In this document: positions 47,946 to 59,676 of the stretch, piece after piece
Numbering within the stretch: the first letter of the stretch is position 1
Layout of the letters: the number at the start of each line of letters is the position of its first letter
Origin: Siniperca chuatsi
Lineage: Eukaryota > Chordata > Actinopteri > Centrarchiformes > Sinipercidae
DNA length: 64,000 bases
Direction: 5' to 3'
Assembly (NCBI RefSeq): GCF_020085105.1
Contig: NC_058063.1
Span: 308,501 to 372,500, forward strand
Position numbers and translations under genes: made by a program
The notes under the pieces: model-generated
What the model saw: the letters and a program-made list of their open reading frames with translations, nothing else
Databases searched by the model: none
Told to the model about the DNA's origin: nothing

Positions 47946-49322
47946 TGTTACAACACAGACAGGCAGGGGACACTGAGATGGACCAGAATGTTCTTTATTG
48001 AATGACAGCCCGAGATAGAGGGTATGGAGAGATCACTGGAGACAGGCTGGGGGATCACTGGAGACAGGGAGATTGAAGAAACAGGTAATATGCCGAGTGA
48101 CATAGAGAGTCCTATATTCCAACGAGGTCGGACATATACTGAGGTGAGTGCAGGTCTTTTGTACTGGCTGTGATTGTGACTAATGGGGAGCAGGAGTGTA
48201 ATTGGGAGCAGGTGTAGGTGATTGGTGGATGGTGGAGCCTGGCATATCTGTGACAGTACCATCCTCTCCACGGCCAGCTCCCGAGGGCCGGAACCCCCCC
48301 CACGATGTGGTGGCCGTCCTCCACCACGGGGAGCAGGCTGATCCGGGCGACCGGCCAGAGCCTGGGCAGGTGTGGAGCTGGGAGGCCTCGGATGGACGAC
48401 CAGGAGCTTGGACCAGGGTGGAGCTGGGGACCCCAGGCGGACGACCAGGAGCTTGGACCATGGTGGAGCTGGGGACCTCGGGCGGACGGCCCGGAGCTTG
48501 GACCAGGGTGGAGCTGGGGACCTCGGGCAGACGGCCCGGGGCTGGCCAGGCGAGGAGCTGGGGACCTCAGGTGAACGGCCCGGGGACTGGACGGGCGAGG
48601 TGCAGGGTACCCCGGGTGGATGGCCCAGGGGCTTGATAGGGTCGGAGCTGCAATCCTGCGCCTTGCGATTAAGTTCACTCCCTTCTGGAGGTCTGGTGGA
48701 ATGCCTGTGGTACAGATGGGAGGTTACCGGAGGTCGGCGGCGAAGACGAAGGCTGGGACCCTCCGGAGGTCTGCTGACCGGACAGGGGTCCGGCGACGGG
48801 ACGTCAGGACCGGAGCCCAGCGGCTGGGCCTCAGGGCTGGGAGCCGGCGTCTGGGCATCCGGGCTGGGAGCCGGCGTCTGGGCCTCTGGGCCTCTGGGCT
48901 GGAGACTGCCGTCTGGACAGCAGAGCTGGAGACCGGCGTCTGGACAGTAGGGCTGGAAGCGGGGAGCTGCTGCCATCCCGCAGGAAGTGATAACTGCTGC
49001 GATCCAACAGGGACTGGAGAAGACTGCTGCCATCCCATAGGAAGTGATGACTGCTGCAATCCGGCAGGGACTGGAGGAGGCTGCTGCAATCCAGCAGGGA
49101 CTGGAGGAGGCTGCTGCGATCCCGCAGGAAGTGATGACTGCTGCGATCCACCAGGGACTGGATGAGGCTGCTGCGATCCAGCAGGGACTGGAGGCGGCAG
49201 CTGAGATCCAGCAGGAACTGGAGGCGGCGGCGGAGCAGGCGAGCAGCTGGGAGGCGGAGCAGGCGAGCAGCCGGGAGGCGGAGCAGGCGAGCAGCCGGGA
49301 GGCGGAGAAGGCGAGCAGCCTG
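47946..49322 (-). mobile_element. Second non-autonomous LTR element of the same type
   Basis: An LTR-like segment (TGTTACAACACAGACAGGCAG to ATCTGTGACA, 47946-48255) is followed by the same purine-tract/GC block (CCACGGCCAGCTCCCGAGGG) as in 45344-46652. The body is again tandem repeats. A 464-codon minus-strand frame (49342-47948) runs through them, Pro/Ser/Ala-rich. The distal LTR is missing: at 49322 the sequence switches to a LINE fragment. Related in design but diverged in sequence from the element at 45344. Confidence 0.7.
48365..49315 (-). repeat. Tandem-repeat body of the second element
   Basis: 48365-48600: a unit of about 60 bases (GAGCTGGGGACCTCGGGCGG core). 48980-49200: units with GACTGCTGCGATCCAGCAGG core. 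49225-49320: a 27-base GCAGGCGAGCAGCCGGGAGG-type unit repeated about four times. Confidence 0.85.
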
Positions 49323-49500
49323 TCTCTTAGACCCCATTCCAACTAGGCTGCTTAAAGATGTTTTACCCTTAGTTAACCCTTCTGTATATCTAACCTTCTC
49401 TTTCTCTCTAAGTTCCTTGAGAAAGCAGTCGCCAATCAGTTGTGTGACTTTCTAAATACCATTAGTTTATTTGGGAATTTTCAGTCAGGATTTAAAGTAA
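49322..49500 (+). mobile_element. Short LINE fragment
   Basis: Plus strand: LLDPIPTRLLKDVLPLV, then a broken piece of the LEKAVANQLCDF region (from about 49415), matching the LINE at 28346-30005 with an internal deletion. Confidence 0.7.
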
Positions 49501-49680
49501 TAATAAATAAAATAATAATAAAATAAAGTCATAATAGTAGGAATGATAATAATAGTGAAAAGACTAATAATGACAATTGTAGTAGTAGTTATCGAGCAGG
49601 AACACGGGGGCAGCAGGTTTCGCATAATCACCGACCCAGACTGCAGCTCTGGAAGCAGAAATAACTACTGAAAGCGACAC
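49501..49680. mobile_element. Dispersed repeat fragment
   Basis: AAATAATAATAAAATAAAGTC to GCAGCTCTGGAAGCAG, matching 24990-25160 closely. Confidence 0.55.
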
Positions 49681-50560
49681 ATGAGAAAGGAGAGAGATGA
49701 GAAACCACAAATCTAAGGGAGAGCTTGCCCATTTGTGACAGTGGTGGTGGACATGCCTGGTTTTCATGCTCAAAAAACTCCAGATTTCCATCACATATCT
49801 GCGATGCGATGTACAGCCAAGAGAACAGGAAACAGTCATTCTTCTTCTTCTTCGGGGATGAGAGCTGTTGTTGGGACCTGGACTTCTCTCTGACTAGAGG
49901 CTGACTGAATAGAGGGAGGTTGTTCCTCTTGATGGGATCTTTGATGGGCTTCATCTGGTTTTCCAGGTGCTTGCTGACATAGGTGTCCTACTGGCTCTGT
50001 CCAAGTTTCTCTGTCTGGTTCATAGTGTCAATGACTGATCTGTGTCTCTGGTATCCAGTATGGGAATTCTGCTCTTTTCACAGAATGGATTGCCCATGTC
50101 TTCTATAGCACCAGTTATTGCTTTAACATCTCATACAAATGCCATCTGTGCATGTTTGACCTGCTCATGGTGCCGGGTGTCAGTCTCTCCCTTCTCAGTG
50201 GAAGCCTGAAACTCTCCAACCACACGTGCCATCTTGGGACCAGACACCATCCAGTGTTGCAGAGCTGCAGGGTTCTCTGTCAGGCCCACAACACCACCAT
50301 TACCTTTCACAGAGGCATTGTTCTGCTAGTATCTGTTCCTACCAATTATTCAACTACTAAACTAAGTATTATAAAGGAAGCATTGGGAACTGAATTGTAC
50401 TCTCACATGTCACAGTTCGAAAACATGTATAATTCCACCAAAATTAAATATATTGATGGTTTTACTATTATATAGTACCATGAATGCCAGATATATGTAG
50501 TTCGGTAGTTGCTAACATGTTGTAAATAGTACCACTGCATTCCTCATCCAAAGTGATGTA
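49681..50560. other. Unassigned, with two coding-like relics
   Basis: A minus-strand frame at 49954-49628 contains SQICDGNLEFFEHENQACPP, which looks like a fragment of a real protein. A plus-strand frame at 50152-50475 has no recognisable motif. I cannot name either; both could be mobile-element coding relics. Confidence 0.25.
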
Positions 50561-50565
50561 AATGG

Positions 50566-51170
50566 GGAGGGTTTTAAGGGCCAAAACTAAATATATAAAT
50601 ACATAAATAATTATATAATTAAATGCTTAAATAAATGAATGATTGATGAATGAACAGTATTACAGACCCAGCATGCTCAACCAGTTGATCAAGCTCTCTT
50701 TGACCGAGCTATGAGTTTGCACTATCAAAAGAAGGACAGCCAGGTCGACCAGCGTTGCTGTTGCAGCCCTCCATCACCCCTGCAGGGGGTGATCCTCTGT
50801 GAGGATTGTGAATACAGCTTCATAATTTCTGTGTCAGTCAGGACCAATATCATTCCAATTTGTTCAGCGAAGCCCTCAAACTGATCTAAAAGCATAGGAA
50901 ATGGCATTTGCCTCTATCTGTTCAGCTACAGCCAACATATCCATCATTGTAACATGCAAGATTTCCAAATGTATGTAAATATAAATATATATAAATTAAT
51001 AAATAAATATAGTATTTATATATTTAATGTCTCATTTAATTTGTTATTTATTTATTTATTGACAATTAAGCATTAAATTACATAATTGTTTATTTATTCA
51101 TTTATTTAAGCATTTAATTATATAATTATTTATGTATTTATATATTTAGTTTCGGCCCTTAAAACCCTCC
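50566..51170. mobile_element. AT-rich MITE-like element with long inverted repeats
   Basis: 50566-50640 (GGAGGGTTTTAAGGGCC then AAATATATAAATACATAAAT) is the near-exact inverse of about 51093-51170 (ending TTAAAACCCTCC). Arms are about 75 bases. The centre holds unrelated sequence with no gene. Target duplication not identified. Confidence 0.75.
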
Positions 51171-51525
51171 ACAGGGGTGCACTCCAAGTCAGTCATAAAT
51201 GAATAATACATTATTTAAATAGTGTTTAAATTAAGCTCTTCTTTTAAGGAAATTTCCTATTTTCCCTCTAATTAGTATGAAATTATATAGTTCTTTCAGG
51301 AAACAAAAATTAGTAGTAATTATACAATTACAGACTAATAAAATAAGGTGTTATCAACTTTTTAACTTTTTTTTCTTGGGTCAACATTTTTTGTAATTTT
51401 AGACCAAGTCTAAGACAGATTAAGTCTTGTGCAAACCGAAGACTTGACAAGTTGTTTTCTAGCTTAGAAGGAATTGAGAAGAGGTAAGGCAAAGTTTTCA
51501 CACTACTGACTGTATTTGTATGAGG

Positions 51526-51531
51526 TTTATT
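51526..51531 (-). terminator. Candidate chemokine polyadenylation signal
   Basis: TTTATT on the plus strand is AATAAA on the minus strand, 216 bases beyond the chemokine stop codon. Confidence 0.5.
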
Positions 51532-51746
51532 CTGTATTATATTGTGGGTAATACAAAGCATCCAAAAGACATTACAAAAAAAGGATAAGTTGGTCAATGT
51601 GCCAATGCAGGCTCACAATGTAACACCAGAGATAACAGATTTGCACATTAATACCAAAATCATGACCACATTGTAAAATGCATTTCATAGTGCGATTTGA
51701 TAAAGCAACCGCAGTAACTTGAAAGAAGGATGAGCAGGCAGCTGGT

Positions 51747-52387
51747 TTAAAAGGAGCTTTCGTCCACACTTTTCATGATGTTCTCAACCCAGGAGAGATT
51801 TGGATCCGCACAGATGTGACGAGACTTTTGTGTGACCAGACTGAAAGAAAGAAGTTTGACTTTTTTTTAAAGAATAACAAATACAAAGTAGGAAACAAAT
51901 ACAAAGTAGAAAATTAAGATTTACATATTAGAATTAAGATTCTAATATGTAGTGTGCAGGATGTGTGAAATGTTGAAATGTGCACTTTATTTTTTTTTTT
52001 TAAATGTCCATGAATTGTGATTGATTTACGAAATAATTGTCACACTGAATAATACTTGTTATACTTTAGGTCATTGTATTAAAATAAACTCAGTTTTCAG
52101 CACTTACATGGCTCCAGTCTTTGGGCACCGGTAATCAGTCATGTAATATGAGTGGATGAGGTTTTTCTTCACTCTTCTGGGGTAGAATTTGAAGCAGCAG
52201 TCGTCAGGACCAACTTCATCTGAAGAAAAGACCATAAATGTATTATCAATGGTGTTCTGAGAAGTAACACCTCTAACACAGAATATGTTAAAATTAGAAA
52301 ATCTAAGGTTATCTTACTGCTGCAGATCACTGAGTAAAGCAGTGCAGCTCCCAAGATGCAGAGAAGAAAGATGTGACTGGTCTTCAT
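51747..52387 (-). CDS. CC chemokine, three exons
   Basis: Secreted chemotactic cytokine acting on leukocyte G-protein-coupled receptors. Coding exons on the minus strand: 52387-52318, 52219-52108 and 51840-51747, joined at GTAAGAT/CAG and GTAAGTG/CAG junctions in phases 1 and 2. The result is 91 residues: a signal peptide of about 23 residues (MKTSHIFLLCILGAALLYSV), then a mature chain with adjacent cysteines in GPDDCCFKFYPRRV (Cys31, Cys32), Cys55 in YRCPK and Cys71 in HICADP, then WVENIMKSV. This is the four-cysteine CC pattern with the family's usual exon layout. Frame is intact. I cannot say which CCL subgroup it belongs to; no other chemokine gene is in the window. Confidence 0.93.
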
Positions 52388-52399
52388 GATGACTCGATA

Positions 52400-52910
52400 T
52401 TCGGTGTGGTGTTACCTTTATCAAGATCAAAAATGTTTAAAGAAAAAATGGTGTCACTGTTGTGGAAAGGGGAGGGCAGTTGTGATTTCAAGGGGACTGA
52501 AGTTGCCTGTGGCAGAAACTTTCCACTCGGTTTTTGAAAAGGTTGAGTGGTAGATTGCAGAGGAAATGCAATTGTGGTTAGCCATGTAGCTCAAAGCATG
52601 ACAGTGAAATACAGCTAAACCAATTGCTGCAATATTTCTACAGCCCCCTCTTAAGTCATATTAAAATAAAAGGAAAGACCTAATACCACACTGAAAATAG
52701 GTATTGGTGATGTTTTTTGCATTCAGGGTCCATTTTTTGTTTAGTTTTCACTTTTCTTACGCTAGTAGATGCTAGTAACTGGCCACATGAGTGGTCAAGT
52801 TTGCTCAGTTGAACAAAAATGAACTTGAATTTCAGCTTTTAAGCCAAAATGGATGAAAGGTTCTTTAAGTGCAGAAGTGCTTAAGCAACTTGCTATTTAA
52901 TTCTGCCTGA
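52400..52910. other. Upstream region of the chemokine gene
   Basis: No clear TATA box or CpG island seen. Unassigned otherwise. Confidence 0.35.
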
Positions 52911-52919
52911 CATCATGCT

Positions 52920-52982
52920 TGTGTGTGTACATATATATATACACATATACAGTACATATATATATATATATATATATATACA

Positions 52983-53028
<46 letters not shown>

Positions 53029-53160
53029 TACATACATACATATACACATATACATATACACATATACATATATATACATATGTACATATATACATACATA
53101 TATACACATATATACATATATATACACATATATACATATATATATATACATATATATATA
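52920..53160. repeat. TA/CATA microsatellite cluster
   Basis: Alternating (TA)n and (CATA)n runs with CAGTACATA spacers. Tyr/Ile-rich frames here are artefacts. Confidence 0.95.
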
Positions 53161-53169
53161 AAAAAAAAA

Positions 53170-53481
53170 ACTTTGTCCTTCACCCTCCGCGGGTGGTCTC
53201 GTCCTTCGAGCTCGGGTCCTCTACCAGAGGCCTGGGAGCTTGAGGGTTCTGCGCAGTATCTTTGCTGTTCCCAGTACTGCACTCTTCTGGACCGAGATGT
53301 CTGCTGTTCTTCCAAGGATCTGCTGTAGCCACTCCTCCAGTTTGGGGGTCACTGCCCCGAGTGCTCCGATGACCACGGGTACCACTGTTGTCTTCACCTT
53401 CCAGGCCTTCTCCAGCTCTTCTCTGAGCCCTTGGTACTTCTCTAGTTTCTCATGACCACTGACAGGTGAAGTGAATAACAC
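53170..53481 (-). mobile_element. LINE 3' fragment, possibly R4/Dong (Rex6)-like
   Basis: Minus-strand frame 53481-53221 stays open for 86 codons and encodes the C-terminal part of a LINE polyprotein: [50 protein letters not shown] and a stop. The 3' UTR abuts an A-run and the TA microsatellite at 53160. Same family and same arrangement as 1770-1955. Clade is tentative. Confidence 0.65.
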
Positions 53482-53499
53482 TGATAATCACGTTATCAT

Positions 53500-53955
53500 G
53501 GCACCTGTCAGTGGGTGGGAACATTCTCAGTTCTCATTTTAGTGTTAGAAGCAGGAAAAAGGGGCAAGTGTAAGGATTTGAGCAACTTTGACCAAGGGCC
53601 AAATTGTGATGGCTAGACGACTGCGTCAAAGCATCTCCAAAACTGCAGCTCTTGTGGGGTGTTCCCGGTCTGCAATGGTCAGTAAATGGTCGAAAGTGGT
53701 CCAAGGAAGGAAATGCAGTGAACCGGCGACAGGGTCATGGGCGGCCAGGGCTCATTAATGCATGTGGGGAACCAAGGCTGGCCCGTGTGGTCCGATCCAA
53801 CAGGCGAGCTACTGTAGCTCAGATTGCTGAAAAAATTAATGCTGGTTCTGATAAAAAGGTGTCAGAACACACAGTGCATCGCAGTTTGTTGCGTGTGGGG
53901 CTACATAGCCGCAGACCAGTCAGGGTGCCCATGCTGACCCCTGTCCACTAATATA
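53500..53955 (+). mobile_element. Tc1-like transposon, N-terminal transposase fragment
   Basis: Plus strand: a frame from 53611 ([17 protein letters not shown]) shifts to one at 53652-53951 with RSNRRATVAQIAEKINAGSD and VSEHTVHRSLLRVGLHSRRP, the paired helix-turn-helix DNA-binding region of Tc1 transposases. The catalytic part is absent and there is a frameshift, so it is dead. Confidence 0.8.
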
Positions 53956-54057
53956 GGGATCTGTATACATATAGGCCTACTGTGTATATAGGGACATATG
54001 TGTGTATTGGCATAATAACAAAGGTAACATGATGCCATTTCTGCAATTAAGTGGATA

Positions 54058-55190
54058 ATCAGAATCAGAATCAGAAATACTTCATTGATCCCCGAAGGGA
54101 AACTCTTTGTTACAGCAGCTCGCCTTCACGTCAGTGAACACAGGAGAAAGTACTAGTAAAAAATATAATACAATACACTATAAAAACACTATAAAAACAG
54201 GTAAGAAAATAAATTAACTACCAGGTGGGTATAAGTATAAGATAAAGTAAGTGTGAGGTACCAAGTGGGTTTACCGGTTGATGATGATACTACAGTAAAA
54301 TTATACAATGTAATAATATAAGTAATACGTAGTGGTGCATGTACTGTCGAGTTAAGTGTAGCTTATTGAGATTATTAAGATATTGCACAGCAGTAATGGA
54401 GGTATATAATATCAATATTTATAAATAGGAAAAACTAACATAGAAAAACTAAATATTGCACGGGAGCAATACACAGAATATTGCACAATTATTCAAGTAT
54501 TGCAGAGATGTAATGATCTATGTCCAGTTTCGTGACCTAGGGTCATACAGACTAACCCTTAGAGGGAGGAGTTAAAGAGTTTGATGGCCACAAGCAGGAA
54601 TGACTTCCTGTGGCGCTCTGTGGTGCTTTTTGGTGGGATGAGTCTTCCGCTGAAGGTACTCCTTTGCTTGACCAGCATGTTATGGAGCGGGTGGGAGACA
54701 CTGTTCAAGATGGCGTGTAGTTTGGCCAGCATCCTCCTCTCTGACACCACCGCCAGAAAGTCCAGCTCCACCCCCACAATGTCACTGGCCTTATGGATCA
54801 GTTTGTTGAGTCTGTTGGCGTCCGCTACCTTCAACCTGCTGCCCCAGCATGCAACAGCATACAGGATAACACTGGCCACCACAGACTCAAACATCTTCAG
54901 CATTGTCCGGCAGATGTTGAAGGACCTCAGCCTCCTCAGAAAATAGAGGCGGCTCTGACCCTTCCTGTAAACAGCTTGTTCTTGGTCCAGTCCAGTTTAT
55001 TATCCAAGTGTACTCCCAGGTACTTGTAATCCTCCACAATGTCCACACTGACCCCCTGGATGGAAACCGGGGTCACTGGTGCCTTGGCACTCCGTAGGTC
55101 TACAACCAGCTCTTTAGACTTTGTCGCATTGAGCTGCAGATGGTTCTGCTCACACCATGAGACAAAGTTACCCACCACAGCCCTGTATTC
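54058..55190 (-). mobile_element. 5'-truncated L2-like LINE
   Basis: Minus strand. Frame 55178-54936 has NHLQLNATKSKELVVDLR and YKYLGVHLDNKLDW, the end of the RT domain. Frame 54903-54559 continues (VILYAVACWGS, then KSFLLVAIKLFNSS). The 3' end at 54058 is the (GATTCT)n-type tail preceded by CGGGGATCAATGAAGTATTT (on the minus strand, with one or two changes). 38051-38510 is from the same family. Confidence 0.8.
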
Positions 55191-55856
55191 AGTAATAATA
55201 TCCTGTTATTCATGTAATATGTGTTTAGTGTCTTTCAGCAACTGATGATTAATCAAAATAATCTGTCCAGGCATGATTTAACAGCAACATGCTCCTACTG
55301 GCTAGCTGGAGTTGGCAAAAGGCCGTCAGGGGCATTCATTTGCAAGTTTAAGTTGATAAGGCAGGTTGAGAGTAGTTTCATGTCATTTTCCATTAAACAT
55401 GAACAAAGGGACACTGAACTGCTCCTGGTTGAATATGTATAGTTCTTTATTTTAATTAAAAAACTGTTTATACACACTTTAAGTGAGATACAGCTGCATG
55501 GTAACCCTCTGTCTCCATGTATGTCTATCAGTCCTCTACAGCACACAGGTCTCTTGAGGGGAAAAAAACAGACAATGCAAAACAACCCAAGAAATTACAG
55601 ATATCCTGCAAATCAAACAGATCATTAGGCAACAGCATATTACCCTTTTTATTCAAATTTAGTTTAAATGAATTTAGTTTCTGACCATTGTGGAAGTAGG
55701 TAGTGTTAGTAGAGCTGGGAGGGTCAATTCATACACAGGCCAGCCTTTAATGTAACAACTAACTTGCAACTAACAGATCTGATACTGGAAATACCACTTA
55801 ACTATGTATACACGCAAAACACACACACTTCAGTTATATTTTCAGCTGGTCACTCC
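55191..55856. other. Unassigned DNA
   Basis: No supported gene or repeat ends seen. Confidence 0.35.
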
Positions 55857-56218
55857 TTAAAGGTCCAATGTGTAGAATTTAGTGGCATCTAGCAGTGAAA
55901 TTGCAGTTTGCAACCATTTGAATAATGCTTGCCTCAAACTCCCCTTCCGAGCGTGTAGGAGAAACTACGGTGGCTGTGAAACTCACGAAAAACGCGAACA
56001 GCCCTATCTAGAGCCAGTGTTTGTCCGTTCTGGGCTACTGTAAAAAATGGTGGTGCAACATGGTGACCTCTGTAGAAAAAAAATGGCTTATTCTAAAAGG
56101 TAATGAAAACAACTATTCTTATTTTCAGGTGATTATACACTAATTAAAACATACTTATAAATATTATATTCCATTTCTGCCAATAGCTCCTCCTAAATGT
56201 TACACACTGGACCTTTAA
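55857..56218. mobile_element. MITE with TTAA-bounded inverted repeats
   Basis: Starts TTAAAGGTCCAATGTGTA and ends TTACACACTGGACCTTTAA, about 25-base terminal inverted repeats enclosing 362 bases with no coding sequence. TTAA at both ends suggests a piggyBac-like target site, but this is inferred. Confidence 0.7.
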
Positions 56219-57018
56219 GCACAAAAAAAACTTAAACAAAAAAATAAAGGATGGAAAACCGACAAGTGATGACATAAAGTGATAATGCTAGACACAATTC
56301 AAAGGCGTCCATGAATGTGCAAAAAGCTTTATTGCAGCCCTGCAGTGTGTCACCACACTGGGGAGAGTGGGAGGGAGGAGTGCATCAAGAAGAGTGATCA
56401 GAAAGTCTGCTGCATGGTGCTGAGCTGATGCAGACACTGAAACACTGACAGTGTGTCTGTTAGCAGCCATGAACCAGCTGACATGATGATTTATAAATGA
56501 AAGGTGCTTTCTGTTTTTAAACCCAGAGTATGTGTTATACTTCAGTAGTCTAGACAGATACGCCAAATGTCATGCCAATAAAGCCTATTGAATTGAAACT
56601 GAGGCCAAATAGAGACGTCACTAATATTACAGGGCACAAAAGGAAGTAAACTCCATCACACACACAAAATCAGTAGCACAACACATCGGATAAAGCAGCT
56701 TCATAACCAATAACAGGACAGTTACTGTGTTCGCACTGAGAAATGCCATCAGCAGTTTCTTTTTTTTCTTTTCAAGATTGTTGGCTGAGAAAATCTGACA
56801 ACTGAACTCTTCAACAGACATCAACAGCTAAGGAGATTCCTGCACTTCTCAACTTTTATTTCATTTGATGAACAGGTCTGTGCAAAATGGGCAAAAAGAC
56901 ATTTAACAAACTGCTGCATTCCAGTATGGGATCAAAAGTCAGATGGTACTTCACTTTTTTTTAATCTGATTATCAAGAAATGCTGTGTATTAACTGTCTC
57001 GCCTACTGTATGTTAACT
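56219..57018. other. Region upstream of the tandem duplication; possible end of the Rab-GAP 3' UTR
   Basis: Contains TTTATT at 56330 (AATAAA on the minus strand) and a LINE-tail-like ATGCCAATAAAGCCTATTGA at 56571 on the plus strand. Whether the minus-strand gene's transcript reaches here is not known. Confidence 0.3.
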
Positions 57019-59676
57019 CATCAAAACAATGCTGGTAATGAAACTTCCCTCAACAGTGATGTAAATACTGGCCCCGCCCACTGCTGGTCACAAGGCCTGA
57101 TAGATGATACAGCTACACCAGAGGGCCAGGTGACCACTGACATACACATATGTTCTGCAGGACAGGAAATAAGAATCTGTAATTCAAACATCACTTTGGA
57201 ATGAACAACAAAACAAACTACCCAACTATCTTCATGCCACTGTGAATCTGTGAAACAGTCTCCTCACAAGTTTTGCTTTGTTTGGACTGGTGTTGGGTCT
57301 TGGGTCTGTTGCTTGTATTAATGGCAGACAAAAAGGGATGAGAAACTGTACTTAATGGGTGAAATCATTGATTTGCAAGGCTGAACAACCAGTCGGACAG
57401 ATGCTGTTAAAGGACAGACACGCCACAGAACTAGAAGTAACGGTTTGCCACAGACACAAAGGCCGTGCAGTGCCCCATAGCTGATTGTCAAGTTGCTGTG
57501 TGGGGCCCTTAGATAACAGTATATATTTACTTTTAACACGCTTGTGTGGATATGCTGACTTCTCTGTGTAGGGCTGCAACTAACAATTACTTAATTTGAC
57601 TGGATTGATAAATATTAAATAAATACAAAATTTAAAGACATCATACTCACACCAAGACATCAGGAAGCAAAACACTAACAAGCTGAAATGTACCTCAAAC
57701 TTATTTAGAGCATGTCCATGTCTGACACTATATGTTCTGTGTGTCTAACAGCAACACATTACCTCATTATTAACTCCAGTTTCATTGACATAAATACACA
57801 GTAAAATGCATTTTACAGGCAGCTTATGACCTCTTTTTTAGAGGGTAAAAAAATTCATTAAATGTAACAATGTGGTGCTCTCAGAGACACCAAATTTGTC
57901 TTCAGATGTTTAACCTACAGCATGAAGGATATGTGCATTTTCATGGATTTTAACTGACAAAACACGCTTCAAGACTGAGAGTTGACTTCATGGAATGGTT
58001 CATGAAACAAATCTGTACCAACTGGAAAATGAAAAGCACACTGAGGTCAAAAGACAAAATCAACTCAGAGGACATGAAGGAAGATTGAGACACACAGAGA
58101 CACTAGCTGAGGTTCACATCATTTCAGGACATTACTATTACTAATCTCTGTCTTTTTAGAGATTGGGGAGTCATATGTAGACTTTTGTTTTGTCATTAAA
58201 AATAGCCAACGTAAGAAAAGACTAGCTCAACTGTAGCTAAAAAGAGCGGTGACAGCAGAGAATTTAAATCTAAGTGGAGGATTTGAGTAGTAACTGGTAT
58301 CGTTATGGTTTCCTCTGGTCTGTGGAGACCTCAATCAGCATGGTAGGTAAGAGTGTATGTGGGAGTGTGTGATACATTCTTCAGCCTCTGCCAGTTACAC
58401 TTTCCAGTCCCCTGCTGGGTCTCTGAGCAGAGGAGGGGTGGTGAGAGATAAATAAGGCCTCGTTTTCCTTTTCACACCTCTCCCTCATCTCTGACAGACC
58501 CCTCCAGGGTCCTGGTTCCAGTTAGAGCAGTGACATGGCTCTGGAGAAGAGGTTTATTACAGCGGCTACAACCAGATATGTCCCTTTGAAGTTGAACAAA
58601 GGTCTCGCGCAGGTCCTTCCAGCCTGCTACGAGTCCAGTTATTCTGGTTGAGTCCGTTAGTGTATGGTGGTTTTCCTCTGATCATAGCTCAGTGCTTCAG
58701 CACCGGGCTGCCTCGCCTCCTGATTTTTCTGTAACGCCTGCAGGACCTGAGGAGATGGAGGGAGGTACAGTTAAAAAAATGTAAGAAACGAAATACCCTA
58801 AAATGTAAAGCTATAACACCCTACCTGTGCCCACTTCCTGTTGCGACTGGTCATGTGAATAGAGGCGATGTGCTGGAAGAGCTGCTCCGGGGATGAGGTC
58901 AGGCAGGCGGGTGAGGAACTGAGCCATGTGGATGAAGTCCATGCAGGTCAGGGCGTCCTGGTAGAGACGCACAATAGGCCCATTGCCGTGCGGAACAAGA
59001 ACTCCTCGCCGTCTCTGCAGAACACATCCCACACCCGACATGCCAGGTCCAACGGCAGCGACTTACTGTACAGAGTGAAGATCCTGGAGGGACAGGTGGA
59101 GGCAGGGAGAGGAGTGCACTTAATATAGTAATACAATTCAAACAGAAGCACATAACATATTTGAATTTTTGAGATACACTTGCAACCTTATATTTTCTGT
59201 ACAATAAAACATTAATAAGCATTTAAAAGTTGGTTACCTCTGTAGTTGTACCTAATATAACTAATATATAATGATAATAATAATGAGTCTCACACAGCTT
59301 TAAAAAAAGTTCTCCTGCAACATCAAATTGGGGTTTGTTATCATATAAGAAGACGGCATGTGGTTGAATCCTCACTCTACTTTGACAAACTCTACACATT
59401 TGAATGCTCAGAGGTTCACAAAACCATTTTAAGATCCCAATATCACTACATCAACAGTTTCTTAATTTTGAGTACATACAGTCAATTTCCCCCAGGTTGT
59501 GGGGTCAAAGTTCAGCTAAACTGAATTTTGACTCAATAAAGCTGATTTTTTAAATAGTTTTGATGACTTCAATTGTACTGTAGACAAGAATGCTTGAATA
59601 GTTGAACAGTTTTTATATACTCTATTTCATTCATGGCATTACGTTTTAGTCTGTAGCATTTAGTTTGCCGCTTTGT
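57019..59676. repeat. Tandem duplication, copy 1 (2658 bp)
   Basis: Starts CATCAAAACAATGCTGG and ends GTTTGCCGCTTTGT. The next base begins copy 2. Nearly identical throughout to 59677-62339. Most differences I see are one- or two-base indels in homopolymers or short repeats. Confidence 0.95.
58657..59083 (-). pseudogene. Disrupted copy of the last two TBC1D14/12-like coding exons
   Basis: Exons at 59083-58825 and 58746-58657 on the minus strand, with intact splice sites. Compared with copy 2: a 2-base insertion near 58971 shifts the frame and soon gives a stop; a 2-base deletion near 58890 would restore it; and one extra base in the last exon changes the C-terminus to a longer tail ending YDQRKTTIH. 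Either a recently disabled duplicate or sequencing/assembly error; the indel-only pattern fits both. Confidence 0.75.

Noticed and set aside
52915-53328. Tyr/Ile-rich frames around 53 kb
   Set aside because: They are produced by TA/CATA microsatellite.
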